DNA of 64,000 bases from Paenibacillus sp. NFR01 (GTDB lineage: Bacteria; Bacillota; Bacilli; Paenibacillales; Paenibacillaceae): positions 682,001-746,000 of the forward strand of contig NZ_FOIK01000002.1 in NCBI RefSeq assembly GCF_900111565.1, read 5' to 3'. This document shows positions 8,504 through 17,208 of the stretch, piece by piece. The stretch's first letter is position 1; each line of letters starts with the position of its first letter. The notes under the pieces are model-generated. The model had not been told where the DNA came from. It did not search any database and saw nothing but the letters and a program-made list of their open reading frames with translations. A program made the translations under genes and the position numbers.

Positions 8504-9380
8504 AACCGGCATCCCCCATTTCATAAATAAAGATTTCTTCGAGCGTCAGCGGCAGCAAATCGAGCACATAGGGATCGTATACGCGAAATGTCTGCTCGAT
8601 CCGCGGGCGGTCGCCTTTGACGATATACAAATTGACGCTGCCGCGGGCCTCGTGATGCAGCACCTGAAGTTTGGCCGTAAGCGCCGCAGCATGCCGTTCA
8701 TCCCGGAAAGCCACCTGTACCTTGTGCGTGTCCGACTTCAGCTCATCCAGCTCCTTCTCCACCAGCATCCGGCCCTGATGCATAATGCCGATGTGATCGC
8801 ATAAATCCTCGATTTCACGCAGGTTATGCGATGAGATCATCACCGTCAGGCTGCGGTCCGCCACTTCCTGAAACAGCAGATTTTTAATTTGCCGGCGCAT
8901 CACCGGGTCCAGCCCGTCGATCGGTTCGTCCATGATCAGCACCTCCGGCATGCAGCTGAGCGCCAGCAGGAATGCCGCCTGCCGCTGCATCCCTTTGGAG
9001 AACCGGCTAAGCTTGCGTTTCGGGTCCAGACGGAATACGGTTTCCAGTTCTTTGAACCGCTCCTCGCTCCACTTCGGGTATACCGCACGGTAAAAATCGG
9101 CCATCACCCGGAGCGTAGCCTGTGGAAAAAAATACGGCGTATCCGGCATGAAAATAATTCCGCTCTTCGTATCGGGCTGCTCGAACACCGCTTTGCCGCC
9201 GATCTGAACGTTGCCTTGCTCCGGCCGGTAAATACCGGCAAGCATTTTGAGCAGCGTCGTCTTGCCTGCACCGTTGGACCCGAGCAAGCCGTAGATCGCG
9301 CCTTTGCCGACGGAAAGCGAAATGCCGTCGACCGCCTTCTCCTCTTGAAAACTTTTGCTGACGTCCTGAACGTCAATCAT
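8478..9380 (-). CDS. ABC transporter ATP-binding protein (YtrB-like)
   Basis: A 300-residue ATPase subunit. Walker A is GSNGAGKTT (34-42), the signature region is a divergent LSRFSKGMQRQ in place of LSGGQ, Walker B is VLIMDEPIDGLDP, and the switch histidine is in ISSHN. An 80-residue C-terminal extension follows the nucleotide-binding domain. Its ATG overlaps the TGA of the GntR gene (ATGA), indicating translational coupling. It powers the permease encoded immediately downstream. Confidence 0.92.
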   Translation of the reverse strand: MIDVQDVSKSFQEEKAVDGISLSVGKGAIYGLLGSNGAGKTTLLKMLAGIYRPEQGNVQIGGKAVFEQPDTKSGIIFMPDTPYFFPQATLRVMADFYRAVYPKWSEERFKELETVFRLDPKRKLSRFSKGMQRQAAFLLALSCMPEVLIMDEPIDGLDPVMRRQIKNLLFQEVADRSLTVMISSHNLREIEDLCDHIGIMHQGRMLVEKELDELKSDTHKVQVAFRDERHAAALTAKLQVLHHEARGSVNLYIVKGDRPRIEQTFRVYDPYVLDLLPLTLEEIFIYEMGDAGYDAQPLLV

Positions 9381-9760
9381 TGCTCTCCCTCCTTTTTCTG
9401 TTCCAGCGCCTGCCGGTACAACGCCCCGATCTCGTGTTCGGTAAAACCTAGAAATACCGCCTCGGCCATTAGGCGCAGCAGTTCTTCGCGGATCTCGTTT
9501 TTTTTGCCGCCACGCAGCTCCGGCCCGAGCGGCGCTACAAAGCTGCCTTTTCCTTGAAGCGAGTAAATGTACCCTTCCCGTTCCAGCTCCCGGTAAGCTT
9601 TCTGAATCGTATTCGGATTGACGGTGAGCTGCGAGGATAAGGTCCTGACGGAAGGAAGCTGTTCGTCCGGCTGCAACACTCCATGAATGACCATCTCTTT
9701 AATCTTCTCGATCAGCTGTTCATAGATCGGCTTGCGGCTGCGGATATCCAGTTCGAACAA
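9377..9760 (-). CDS. GntR-family repressor, YtrA subfamily
   Basis: A 127-residue regulator with an N-terminal winged helix-turn-helix (LPSVRTLSSQLTVNPNTIQK and GYIYSLQGKGSFVA) and a short helical C-terminal tail for dimerisation. This is the YtrA layout, which lacks a large effector domain. It is the first gene of the operon with an ABC ATPase and permease. A 23-bp palindrome overlaps its promoter, so autorepression is likely (inference from position). The ATG follows GGAGG about 8 nt upstream. Known relatives respond to peptide antibiotics or wall stress. Confidence 0.92.
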   Translation of the reverse strand: MFELDIRSRKPIYEQLIEKIKEMVIHGVLQPDEQLPSVRTLSSQLTVNPNTIQKAYRELEREGYIYSLQGKGSFVAPLGPELRGGKKNEIREELLRLMAEAVFLGFTEHEIGALYRQALEQKKEGEQ

Positions 9761-9809
9761 TCGCGTTCCTCCTTTCTGAAATGCGGATTGGAAATATCAG
9801 GTGTATTAA

Positions 9810-9849
9810 CTGTATTACTATTATTAATACAGTTTAACATGGATGTCAA
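9810..9849 (-). promoter_or_regulatory. GntR operon promoter with overlapping operator
   Basis: On the minus strand a perfect -35 TTGACA (9849-9844) is followed about 17-18 nt later by a -10 within TAATAAT. A perfect palindrome CTGTATTA-N7-TAATACAG occupies 9810-9832 and covers the -10 region, the expected place for repressor binding. Confidence 0.75.
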
Positions 9850-9855
9850 CGACAA

Positions 9856-9882
9856 AAAAACGGTCCGCAGGACCGTCTTTTC
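9856..9882 (-). terminator. Terminator of the MFS gene
   Basis: Minus-strand ACGGTCC-TGC-GGACCGT followed by seven T residues. It sits immediately before the -35 box of the GntR operon. Confidence 0.85.
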
Positions 9883-9927
9883 AATGATGGCATTCCGCAA
9901 TCTTATTCCGCGCGATGCTCTGCAATG

Positions 9928-11625
9928 CTATTCCGCGGCCGGAAGCGGCGGGGTTTCCGCAAGGGCATTCGCATTCGCCTGCTTCGCTTTCCGCCGTTTG
10001 TCGCTCGTCAGCGCAAACAGAATGCCGGGGATCATCAACATCCCGGCCAGTTCATAGGTCCGGCTGAACGCCCGCTCGGCCGCATGCCGCTGACTAAGGC
10101 CCGCCTGAGCCAGCAGTCTTCCGGCTTCACGGAGCTGCCCCTCCCGGTCGGCCAAAAACGCCTGCTGTTCCTCTACACCGAGTTTGGCCGCGGCTGCGTC
10201 CGCCTGCTCCATCAGTGCAGCCGACAATTCGGCTTCCGATGCGCCGCTCTCCTCACTGCTTCCACTAGCAGAAGCAGCATCCTCTACGACCGCGCGCAGA
10301 AACGGCTGGAGTGCGGCATCCGTCTCGATAGCCTGTGCGGCCTTGATGCCGGCTTCCCGTTGCCCGTCATCCATATGCCCTTGCAGGGCGGTGACGATAA
10401 TCGCCACACCGATGACGCTGCCAAGCGCTTTGGCCATGTTGACGGCGCCGGAAGCGATGCCGACCTTCTCTTCCGGCACGTTGCGGGCCGTGGACGACAT
10501 CACCGGCGCCATAGTGAAACCTGTGCCCAGCCCGGCCAGAACCAGGCGTATGATCACGTCCGCAAGCGAGGAATCCGCATGCAGCCCGCTGAGCCAATAC
10601 GAAGCGCAAGTCATCAGCGCAATGCCCAGCGCCGCAAAGCCGTTGCTGCCGTACTTGGCCGACAGTGGGCCGGAGATGGCCGAACTGAACATCGAGCCCA
10701 GCGCGACCACCGACAGCAGCAGTCCTGCCTTCAGTTCCGTCATCCCCATCATCCGGGTCAGAAAAAAGGACGTCAGCAGCGAAATATTCATCAGCGCCGC
10801 CCCGACGATCAGCATCGTCAGTACCGCACCGTCGAAGCTGCGGAACCGGAGCAGCGACAGCGGCAGCATCGGTTCCTTGGCCTTCCATTGGATTAGGACA
10901 AACAGTGCCAGGAAAAGCGTTCCCGCGACAAGACCGATGATCGTACGGTTGGAATCCCAACCGTAATCCTGCACCTTGATCAGCGTATAGGCGATGCAGA
11001 ACATCGCCGCAGAGATACCGGCAATGCCGAAATAATCGATTCTCCGGCTGGCCGAATCATCCCGCGATTCATCAATGAACCGCAGCGTAAGCACGATGCT
11101 GAGCAGCCCCAGCGGTACGTTGACGAAGAAGATCCATTTCCAGTCGAGATGCTGCATAATTACGCCGCCAAGCGCCGGGCCGCTGGCTGCCGCCACCCCG
11201 GAAACCGCGCCCCAGATGCCGATAATCGTGCCATGCATTTCTTTGGGAAACGTTGTGGTCGTCAGCGGGATGGTCACCGGAACGATGATCGCCCCCGCCA
11301 GTCCTTGAAGCACCCGCAGCAAGACAAGCACGCCTAACGTAGGCGCGAATCCTGCCAGCAGCGACGTCACGGTAAACAGCGCGACTCCGACAATAAACAC
11401 CCTTTTCCGGCCAAATTGATCGGCCAAACGCGCCGCCGTCAAAATAAATACGGCAAACGCCAGATTGTACCCGTTCATTACCCAGGAAATTTTCGTCACG
11501 TTTCCTCCGAAAAACCGCGTCATCTCCGGCAAAGCGATGTTGGTAATTGTCGTATCCAGCAATGCGATGAAGAAGCCCAGTACGATTGCTGTAAACGAAA
11601 ACGCCCTCCGCATTCCAATACTCAT
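9928..11625 (-). CDS. MFS drug:H+ antiporter, DHA2 (EmrB/QacA) family
   Basis: A 565-residue, 14-segment proton-driven efflux pump. The motif A loop is ARLADQFGRKRVF, motif C is in GAVSGVAAASGPALGG, and the first helix carries LLDTTITNIALP, typical of DHA2. A long Ala/Glu-rich loop of about 100 residues lies between the last two helices. The frame is open from a TTG at 11640, but that codon is part of the TTGGAGGTG ribosome site; the ATG 8 nt after GGAGG (11625) is chosen. It is divergent from a TetR gene with shared palindromes, so TetR-repressed multidrug efflux is the likely role. Substrates are unknown. Confidence 0.92.
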   Translation of the reverse strand: MSIGMRRAFSFTAIVLGFFIALLDTTITNIALPEMTRFFGGNVTKISWVMNGYNLAFAVFILTAARLADQFGRKRVFIVGVALFTVTSLLAGFAPTLGVLVLLRVLQGLAGAIIVPVTIPLTTTTFPKEMHGTIIGIWGAVSGVAAASGPALGGVIMQHLDWKWIFFVNVPLGLLSIVLTLRFIDESRDDSASRRIDYFGIAGISAAMFCIAYTLIKVQDYGWDSNRTIIGLVAGTLFLALFVLIQWKAKEPMLPLSLLRFRSFDGAVLTMLIVGAALMNISLLTSFFLTRMMGMTELKAGLLLSVVALGSMFSSAISGPLSAKYGSNGFAALGIALMTCASYWLSGLHADSSLADVIIRLVLAGLGTGFTMAPVMSSTARNVPEEKVGIASGAVNMAKALGSVIGVAIIVTALQGHMDDGQREAGIKAAQAIETDAALQPFLRAVVEDAASASGSSEESGASEAELSAALMEQADAAAAKLGVEEQQAFLADREGQLREAGRLLAQAGLSQRHAAERAFSRTYELAGMLMIPGILFALTSDKRRKAKQANANALAETPPLPAAE

Positions 11626-11645
11626 TTTTCGCACCTCCAATAATG

Positions 11646-11754
11646 TGAACCATAGTTCATATTTTGATTATATGAACCACGGTTCACATTTGTCAATCAA
11701 AAAATGAACTTGAGTTCATATTTTATTGACAGCAAAAAAACGCTCTACTACAAT
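11646..11754. promoter_or_regulatory. Divergent tetR/MFS promoters with three TetR operators
   Basis: Three 14-bp palindromes of the form TGAAC-N4-GTTCA lie at 11646-11659, 11673-11686 (TGAACCACGGTTCA, perfect) and 11705-11718 (TGAACTTGAGTTCA, perfect). The MFS promoter is TTGACA (11696-11691), an 18-bp spacer holding the middle palindrome, and TATAAT (11672-11667). The tetR promoter is TTGACA (11726-11731), 17 bp, TACAAT (11749-11754), with the third palindrome just upstream. Binding could silence both directions. Confidence 0.85.
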
Positions 11755-11779
11755 CGAACTAGAAGGGAGTCGGCGATCC

Positions 11780-12397
11780 ATGAACGAAACGGAAGACAAA
11801 ACCCGTACGCCACGGCAGGACCGCGGCATCAAAACGAAAGAAGCCATTCTCCAGGCATCTATGAAGCTTTTTGCCGAAAAAGGCTATTACCAGACGAATA
11901 CGAAGCAAATCGCCGCCGCCGCAGGCGTATCGACCGGGAGCTTCTACTCCTACTATCTGGATAAGCGGGCGGTATTCATCGATATTTTGCATATCTATAA
12001 CCAGGCGCTGCTCGCGAGGATCGACGCCGCATTGGCGGATGTGGATTTCCAAACCGGCGATACCCGCCAGCTGATGGCCCATCTTGTGGATGCGCTGCTT
12101 CAGTCCCATGAACCGTTTGTCGGGATCCATAAGGAGCTGTCCATCCTGTACCTGAGCGACGATGAAATCAAACAGCTGATGGACGAGCAATACGAGATCG
12201 GCCGCCGCCAGACCTTGGCGTATCTTCGGATGGGCGGGGATGAACTGAAAACGGATGATCCCGAAGCCGCTGCAGTGATCGTATATGAAGCCGTCGGGGC
12301 GGTAATCGACTCCATCGCTTTTTCCAAACAGCGGATCGCTCCCGACCGGCTCAAACGCCAGCTTGTGGAGATGCTCGCAAAATATTTAACGACATGA
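11780..12397 (+). CDS. TetR/AcrR-family transcriptional repressor
   Basis: A 205-residue regulator. The N-terminal helix-turn-helix spans about 20-60 (KEAILQASMKLFAEKGYYQ, TKQIAAAAGVSTGSFYSYY), followed by an all-helical ligand and dimerisation domain. An upstream TTG at 11726 is in frame but coincides with the -35 box; transcription should start near 11761, so the ATG at 11780, preceded by GGGAG, is the start. It is divergent from the DHA2 efflux gene with three shared operators, the classic arrangement for a drug-responsive repressor. Confidence 0.92.
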   Translation: MNETEDKTRTPRQDRGIKTKEAILQASMKLFAEKGYYQTNTKQIAAAAGVSTGSFYSYYLDKRAVFIDILHIYNQALLARIDAALADVDFQTGDTRQLMAHLVDALLQSHEPFVGIHKELSILYLSDDEIKQLMDEQYEIGRRQTLAYLRMGGDELKTDDPEAAAVIVYEAVGAVIDSIAFSKQRIAPDRLKRQLVEMLAKYLTT

Positions 12398-12488
12398 AGT
12401 GCATAGCCGGGTTTATGGACAGTCAGCGTTTTGCTTTCCTTTTCCCGGCACATGCCGATTTGCCGCAAATCACCGAATATCAAAAAAT

Positions 12489-12560
12489 CCGTTGCACGAA
12501 GTGCAACGGAATCAAAGAAATCCTGTTTTAGGGCGCAATCTATTGTACTAAATACAACGG
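12489..12560. repeat. Intergenic palindrome, member of a repeat family with 41759-41829
   Basis: A perfect hairpin CCGTTGCAC-GAA-GTGCAACGG at 12489-12509 has six T residues on its minus-strand 3' side, so it may also terminate the deacetylase transcript. TTGTACTAAATACAACGG at 12543-12560 contains AAATACAACGG, which recurs exactly at 41768-41778 inside another intergenic palindrome. Confidence 0.55.
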
Positions 12561-12589
12561 CGGCGCAACATCGCCGCACCTCACTTTTC

Positions 12590-13717
12590 TCAACGTTTAT
12601 CCTTCCAGAAATTCACCGGCGGCATCCCGTCCGTAATTACTCCGAAGGTGTATCCTTCCTGCTTCAATGATTCCAGCAAATGCGGCAGCACGGTCAGATC
12701 GGCCTTTTGATCATGCATCAAAATGACCGGATTCGTACCCGCCTTCTTCAGCTTATGTACCTGTGACATTACATTGCCATAAACCGCGCTGCGGTCTTCT
12801 TTGTACATCCAGTCGTCGGAATCGACGTTCCAATCCCATAAGTGGAACCCTTGCGCCAGCACTTTGTCCCGGTAGGCTTTCGTGAAATAAGGCTTGCTGC
12901 CGTACGGCGGCCGGATCAGCGAAGTGCCCGTTCCCGTCAGTTTTTCCAGCGTCTTATCCGCCTGTACCATTTCACCCAGCGCCGCTGCCGGCGATGCATA
13001 AAACTTCTCCTTGCGGTGCGTCGTCCCGTGCAGCCCCAGCCCATGGCCGTCCCGGGCAATTCGTTTCACGGCGGCAGGGTAACGGTTCATATTGGGACCC
13101 AGCATAAAAAAGGTTGCTTTAACCCCATACTTGTCCAGCAGGTCCAAAAGTTGCCCTGTCGATGCCGATGGTCCGTCGTCAAACGTTAAATATACCGTTT
13201 TCCCCGCGGTTCCGGCGGATGGTGCAGGCGATGCCGGCGCAGGCGGTTTCAAATCGGCGGCATACCGGCTAATAAAACCAAGGTCATCGAGCGTCGCCGA
13301 AGCGCTGCGGATACGCAGCAAATAGTCCGAAGGAGAATAGGAAATGCTATAGCCAAGCTTGGCAAAAAGGCGCAGCGGAACCATTAGCATTCCATTTTGA
13401 TTAAAGGTTTCAGCCGCCGCGGTCGTTCCATCCGCATACAGGACGCCGCCTTCTTTCATCAGTTTGAAAGAGCCGCCCCCGGCATTGACCGAGATGCCAT
13501 CCGGCAGGCCGGTCATCGTTCCGTTCAATGCCTCGGTAAGCGGGCGAAGTGGAACATAATAGACATCCTTGACCGGAATAGCCTCGATTGCCGAAACTTG
13601 ATCCTCCACGGACAGGCGCAGCTTTAGAGGTTCGCCTGCCGCTTTTGCGCCTGGAACGGCAACCGAGAACAAGAGGAATAATGAGAACAATACAAGCATT
13701 ATTTTTTTAATAGACAC
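12590..13717 (-). CDS. Secreted polysaccharide deacetylase (NodB domain) with N-terminal stalk domain
   Basis: A 375-residue exported enzyme. A signal peptide covers 1-27. A copper-amine-oxidase N1-like stalk domain covers about 30-140 (VYYVPLRPLTEAL, LMVPLRLFAKLG) and a Pro/Ala linker 158-172. The NodB carbohydrate esterase 4 domain covers about 174-365. Catalytic motifs are TFDDGP (base D180, metal D181), metal ligands H230 and H234 in LHGTTHR, RPPYGS, WDWNVDSDDW and LMHD. It should remove N-acetyl groups from peptidoglycan or another wall polysaccharide outside the membrane. The start is a GTG behind GGAG. It resembles B. subtilis YheN-type deacetylases. The gene stands alone. Confidence 0.92.
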   Translation of the reverse strand: MSIKKIMLVLFSLFLLFSVAVPGAKAAGEPLKLRLSVEDQVSAIEAIPVKDVYYVPLRPLTEALNGTMTGLPDGISVNAGGGSFKLMKEGGVLYADGTTAAAETFNQNGMLMVPLRLFAKLGYSISYSPSDYLLRIRSASATLDDLGFISRYAADLKPPAPASPAPSAGTAGKTVYLTFDDGPSASTGQLLDLLDKYGVKATFFMLGPNMNRYPAAVKRIARDGHGLGLHGTTHRKEKFYASPAAALGEMVQADKTLEKLTGTGTSLIRPPYGSKPYFTKAYRDKVLAQGFHLWDWNVDSDDWMYKEDRSAVYGNVMSQVHKLKKAGTNPVILMHDQKADLTVLPHLLESLKQEGYTFGVITDGMPPVNFWKDKR

Positions 13718-13828
13718 TTTGAAGCTGCTCCCATCTATGTATATTTATCTATCACTCTATCATAGACGGGGCTTTGGGAAATGGAGAGTTTGTTACCTCC
13801 GGCCTAAAAAATTGTAAACCTTTATTTC

Positions 13829-13985
13829 TGTGAAAATAATCACATTTTACAGTTTTAATTCGCAATGCGTCGCAGCAGCGTCGAATACTGTCGTATCAAG
13901 TAAAACGGCGGATAAACACCCTTGAAAAGGCGCATTCTATTTGTGACGAAAATAGCAACATTTGTGAAACTGTGAACAAATGTTG
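13829..13985. promoter_or_regulatory. Candidate FNR/CRP-type and ResD-like sites upstream of qox
   Basis: In the 507-nt gap 13718-14224, TGTGA-AAATAA-TCACA (13829-13844) is an exact TGTGA-N6-TCACA palindrome, the site type bound by Fnr/Crp proteins. At 13956-13985 CAACATTTGT and ACAAATGTTG form a perfect 10-bp inverted repeat with a 10-bp spacer. It includes TTTGTGAA, matching the ResD half-site reported for Bacillus. The binding proteins are inferred from site form only. Confidence 0.55.
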
Positions 13986-14127
13986 AACTTTATTAAAGGA
14001 AGCTTAAAGCGCATGGTTACAGTGATTTTAATCATATCGTCTCCATCAAGACGTCAATTGTTCACATATATTTAACATAATGGTCATTTTTGAGGACGAT
14101 TCTAGATTTTATGACAAAATATGGTTT

Positions 14128-14156
14128 TTGCAATCTGGTTAAGTAGTTCTTACTAT
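14128..14156 (+). promoter_or_regulatory. Predicted qoxA promoter
   Basis: TTGCAA (14128-14133), 17-nt spacer, TACTAT (14151-14156), about 69 nt before the qoxA ATG. The FNR-like and 30-bp palindromes lie about 300 and 145-170 nt upstream of it. Confidence 0.55.
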
Positions 14157-14224
14157 AGAAACAGGTTGATTGAGGACCACGACTAGCTCGGCTAAGAAAA
14201 GAGTAATGAAGGAAGGAGCTTTAT

Positions 14225-15232
14225 ATGAAAAAGAAGGGACCGTTATACGCATTGTTTCTCAGCCTGATCCTCCTTCTGCCAGGATGCAGTTCGCTGACTG
14301 TCCTGAATCCGAAGGGGCCGGCTGCCCGTACATTGTCGGACACCATCATCCTGTCGATCCTCGTGATGGCTTTTGTCCTGGCGGTAGTCTACATCCTGTA
14401 CATCTTCGTGCTCGTGAAATACCGGGCCAAAAAGAGCAACGAGGGATATATCCCCGAGGATGAGGAGGGCAACAAGGTACTTGAAGCGATCTGGATCATC
14501 ATCCCGATCATCATCGTAACCTTCTTGTCTGTCGTTACCGTCAAAACCACTCACACCGTCGAAAATGTCGCAGCCGATTACAAGGATCAGAAGCCGCTCG
14601 TCATCTATGCTTCTTCCTCCAACTGGAAATGGCATTTCAGCTATCCTGAAGAAGGCATCGAGACCGTGAACTACGTCAATATTCCGGTACATCGTGCCGT
14701 GGAATTCAGACTGTATTCCTACGGGCCGATCACCAGCTTCTGGATCCCGCAGCTCGGCGGGCAAAAGTATGCGATGAGCGACATGCTCACCGAACTGAAT
14801 CTTTCTTCGGACGCGGTAGGTTCTTATTTGGGCCGCAACTCGAACTTTAGCGGTAAGGGATATGCCCAAATGGAATTCGAAACGCTGGTCATGAGCGACA
14901 AGGATTACTCCGATTGGGTCAAAGAGGTCAAGGACACCGCTCCGCAGCTGAGCGAAGAGGAGTTCAAAACCCTTCTGGCGACCGATTTCGTCGGCCGTAA
15001 AACGTATTCCTCCACGCATTTGGAGTTCAGCCCGCCACCGGGAGAACACAGCGAGCATATGAGTCAAAACGGTTCGGAAATGAATATGGACAACGGAAGC
15101 ACGGAGCATCAGGATAACAAGGAAATCCATCCGTCGGCCGAACCGGATACCGAGTTTGACAGCAAACCCGATCCGGAGCTTCAGGAGCCGGTTCCTACTT
15201 CGTCCGTAGACGAACATACACACAATAACTAG
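14225..15232 (+). CDS. qoxA: Cytochrome aa3 quinol oxidase subunit II (lipoprotein)
   Basis: A 335-residue subunit of the terminal menaquinol oxidase. A lipoprotein signal ends in LLPGC (lipidated C21), followed by SSLTVLNPKGP, the conserved start of quinol oxidase subunit II. Two membrane segments lie at about 38-62 and 84-105. The cupredoxin domain contains NWKWHFSYPEEG and WIPQLGGQKYAM. The cysteines and histidine that form the CuA site in cytochrome c oxidases are absent (GRNSNFSGKGYAQMEF), which identifies a quinol rather than a cytochrome c oxidase. The C-terminal tail of about 60 residues is acidic and His/Pro/Asp-rich. AAGGAAGGAG precedes the ATG. Confidence 0.93.
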   Translation: MKKKGPLYALFLSLILLLPGCSSLTVLNPKGPAARTLSDTIILSILVMAFVLAVVYILYIFVLVKYRAKKSNEGYIPEDEEGNKVLEAIWIIIPIIIVTFLSVVTVKTTHTVENVAADYKDQKPLVIYASSSNWKWHFSYPEEGIETVNYVNIPVHRAVEFRLYSYGPITSFWIPQLGGQKYAMSDMLTELNLSSDAVGSYLGRNSNFSGKGYAQMEFETLVMSDKDYSDWVKEVKDTAPQLSEEEFKTLLATDFVGRKTYSSTHLEFSPPPGEHSEHMSQNGSEMNMDNGSTEHQDNKEIHPSAEPDTEFDSKPDPELQEPVPTSSVDEHTHNN

Positions 15233-15264
15233 TCCTGGTACTATTTTCGAAAGGAGCCACCCTA

Positions 15265-17208
15265 ATGGATTGGGATAAATTTAAGGTTCATGGCGAACCG
15301 CTGATCTACGGTGCCATGGTGAGCATCGTGCTCGTCAGCATCGGGATTGTCGTCGGACTGACCTATTTTAAAAAATGGGGTTATCTCTGGCGCGAATGGC
15401 TGACTACCGTAGACCATAAACGGATCGGCGTCATGTACATTCTCGCCGCGCTGCTGATGTTGTTCCGCGGCGGCATCGACGCCATGATGATGCGTCTGCA
15501 GACGGCGGCGCCGGAAATGAAATTTCTCGACGCCCAGCATTACAACGAGGTCTTCACCACTCACGGCTTGATCATGATCCTCTTCATGGCGATGCCGTTT
15601 ATTATCGGTCTGATGAACGTGGTTGTGCCGCTGCAGATCGGCGCGCGCGACGTCGCGTTTCCGCGGCTGAACGCCGTCAGCTTCTGGCTCTTCTTCTTCG
15701 GAGCCATGCTGCTGAACATCTCCTTCGTCGTCGGCGGTTCGCCGGATGCCGGCTGGTCGGCGTATTTCCCGCTCGCCAGCACTGAGTTCAGCCCGACCGT
15801 CGGCAACAACTATTATTCCCTGGCGCTGCAGATTTCCGGTATCGGGACGCTGATGACCGGCGTCAACTTTATCGTAACGATCCTCAAGATGCGCGCACCG
15901 GGCATGAAGCTGATGAAAATGCCGATGTTTACCTGGTCCGTGCTGATCACCAATATCATCATCGTCTTTGCATTCCCTGTGCTCACCGTGGCGCTGGCGC
16001 TCATGATGTTCGACCGGCTGTTCGGCTCACAATTCTTTACGATGGCCAACGGCGGCATGGATATGCTCTGGGCCAACCTGTTCTGGGTATGGGGCCATCC
16101 GGAAGTCTATATCGTTATCCTGCCGGCTTTCGGGATTTACAGTGAAATCATTGCCACCTTCTCCAAGAAAAACCTGTACGGCTATACCTCCATGGTCGCC
16201 AGTATGGTTATCATCTCTCTCTTGTCCTTCCTCGTATGGGCGCATCACTTCTATACGATGGGTCAAGGCGTCATGGTCAACGGCTTCTTCTCGATCACTA
16301 CGATGGCGATCGCCGTACCGACCGGGGTCAAAATCTTCAACTGGCTGTTCACCCTGCGAAAGGGGCGGATCAGCTTTACGACGCCGATGCTTTATTCGCT
16401 GGCGTTCATCCCGATCTTTACGATCGGCGGCGTTACCGGCGTCATGCTGGCCATGGCCAGCGCCGACTATCAGTATCACAACACGATGTTCCTGGTCGCG
16501 CATTTCCACTATGTGCTGATCCCAGGTGCGGTATTCGCCGTAATCGCCGGGTTCCATTACTGGTTCCCTAAAGTGTTCGGCTTCCGCCTGAACGAACGTC
16601 TCGGCAAACATGCTTTCTGGTGGATCATCATTTCGTTTAACGTCACCTTCTTCCCGCTGTTCTTCCTGGGACTGATGGGCATGACGCGGCGGATGTACAC
16701 CTACTCTGCAGATACCGGCTTCGGCCCGCTGAATATGCTCTCCTTCGTGGGCGCCTGCGGCCTTGCGATCGGTTTCCTGCTGCTCGTGTACAACATCTAC
16801 TGGAGCACACGGTACATGCCGCGGGAAAAGAACGGCGATCCGTGGGATGCACGCACGCTCGAATGGGCGACCAGCAGCCCGATCCCGGCTTACAACTTTG
16901 CGGTTGTGCCTAAAGTAACGACGCGCGATCCGCTCTGGGCGGAAAAACGCGGTAAAACAAAGCTGTTCGAAGACAAAATCACCAAAATCCATATGCCTAG
17001 CAACAGCGGCAAACCGTTCGTGCTCGGCGTCATCTTCTTCTTCCTGGGCTTCTTCCTCGTCTTCAGCATGTGGATTCCGGCCATCGTTGCCGGCATCGGC
17101 GTTCTGATTACACTGGCAACCATGTCCTTCGACCGGGATCACGGCTTCTATATTCCGGCAGAAGAAGTTATCGAGACTGAAAAGAAACTGCGGGGTGAGA
17201 CTGTATGA
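15265..17208 (+). CDS. qoxB: Cytochrome aa3 quinol oxidase subunit I
   Basis: The 647-residue catalytic subunit carries low-spin haem, high-spin haem and CuB and pumps protons while reducing O2 to water. Visible ligands and motifs are the haem His in FTTHGLIMILF, the His-Tyr crosslink motif WGHPEVYIVILP, the CuB pair in VWAHHFYTMG, and the distal haem histidines in LVAHFHYVLIPG. It starts with TTVDHKRIGVMY after one extra N-terminal helix, as usual for QoxB/CyoB. It lies 32 nt after qoxA, with AAAGGAGCC before the ATG. Confidence 0.96.
   Translation: MDWDKFKVHGEPLIYGAMVSIVLVSIGIVVGLTYFKKWGYLWREWLTTVDHKRIGVMYILAALLMLFRGGIDAMMMRLQTAAPEMKFLDAQHYNEVFTTHGLIMILFMAMPFIIGLMNVVVPLQIGARDVAFPRLNAVSFWLFFFGAMLLNISFVVGGSPDAGWSAYFPLASTEFSPTVGNNYYSLALQISGIGTLMTGVNFIVTILKMRAPGMKLMKMPMFTWSVLITNIIIVFAFPVLTVALALMMFDRLFGSQFFTMANGGMDMLWANLFWVWGHPEVYIVILPAFGIYSEIIATFSKKNLYGYTSMVASMVIISLLSFLVWAHHFYTMGQGVMVNGFFSITTMAIAVPTGVKIFNWLFTLRKGRISFTTPMLYSLAFIPIFTIGGVTGVMLAMASADYQYHNTMFLVAHFHYVLIPGAVFAVIAGFHYWFPKVFGFRLNERLGKHAFWWIIISFNVTFFPLFFLGLMGMTRRMYTYSADTGFGPLNMLSFVGACGLAIGFLLLVYNIYWSTRYMPREKNGDPWDARTLEWATSSPIPAYNFAVVPKVTTRDPLWAEKRGKTKLFEDKITKIHMPSNSGKPFVLGVIFFFLGFFLVFSMWIPAIVAGIGVLITLATMSFDRDHGFYIPAEEVIETEKKLRGETV

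Noticed and set aside
11726..11779. 18-codon N-terminal extension of TetR from TTG at 11726
   Set aside because: The TTG is the -35 hexamer, so it would not be transcribed.
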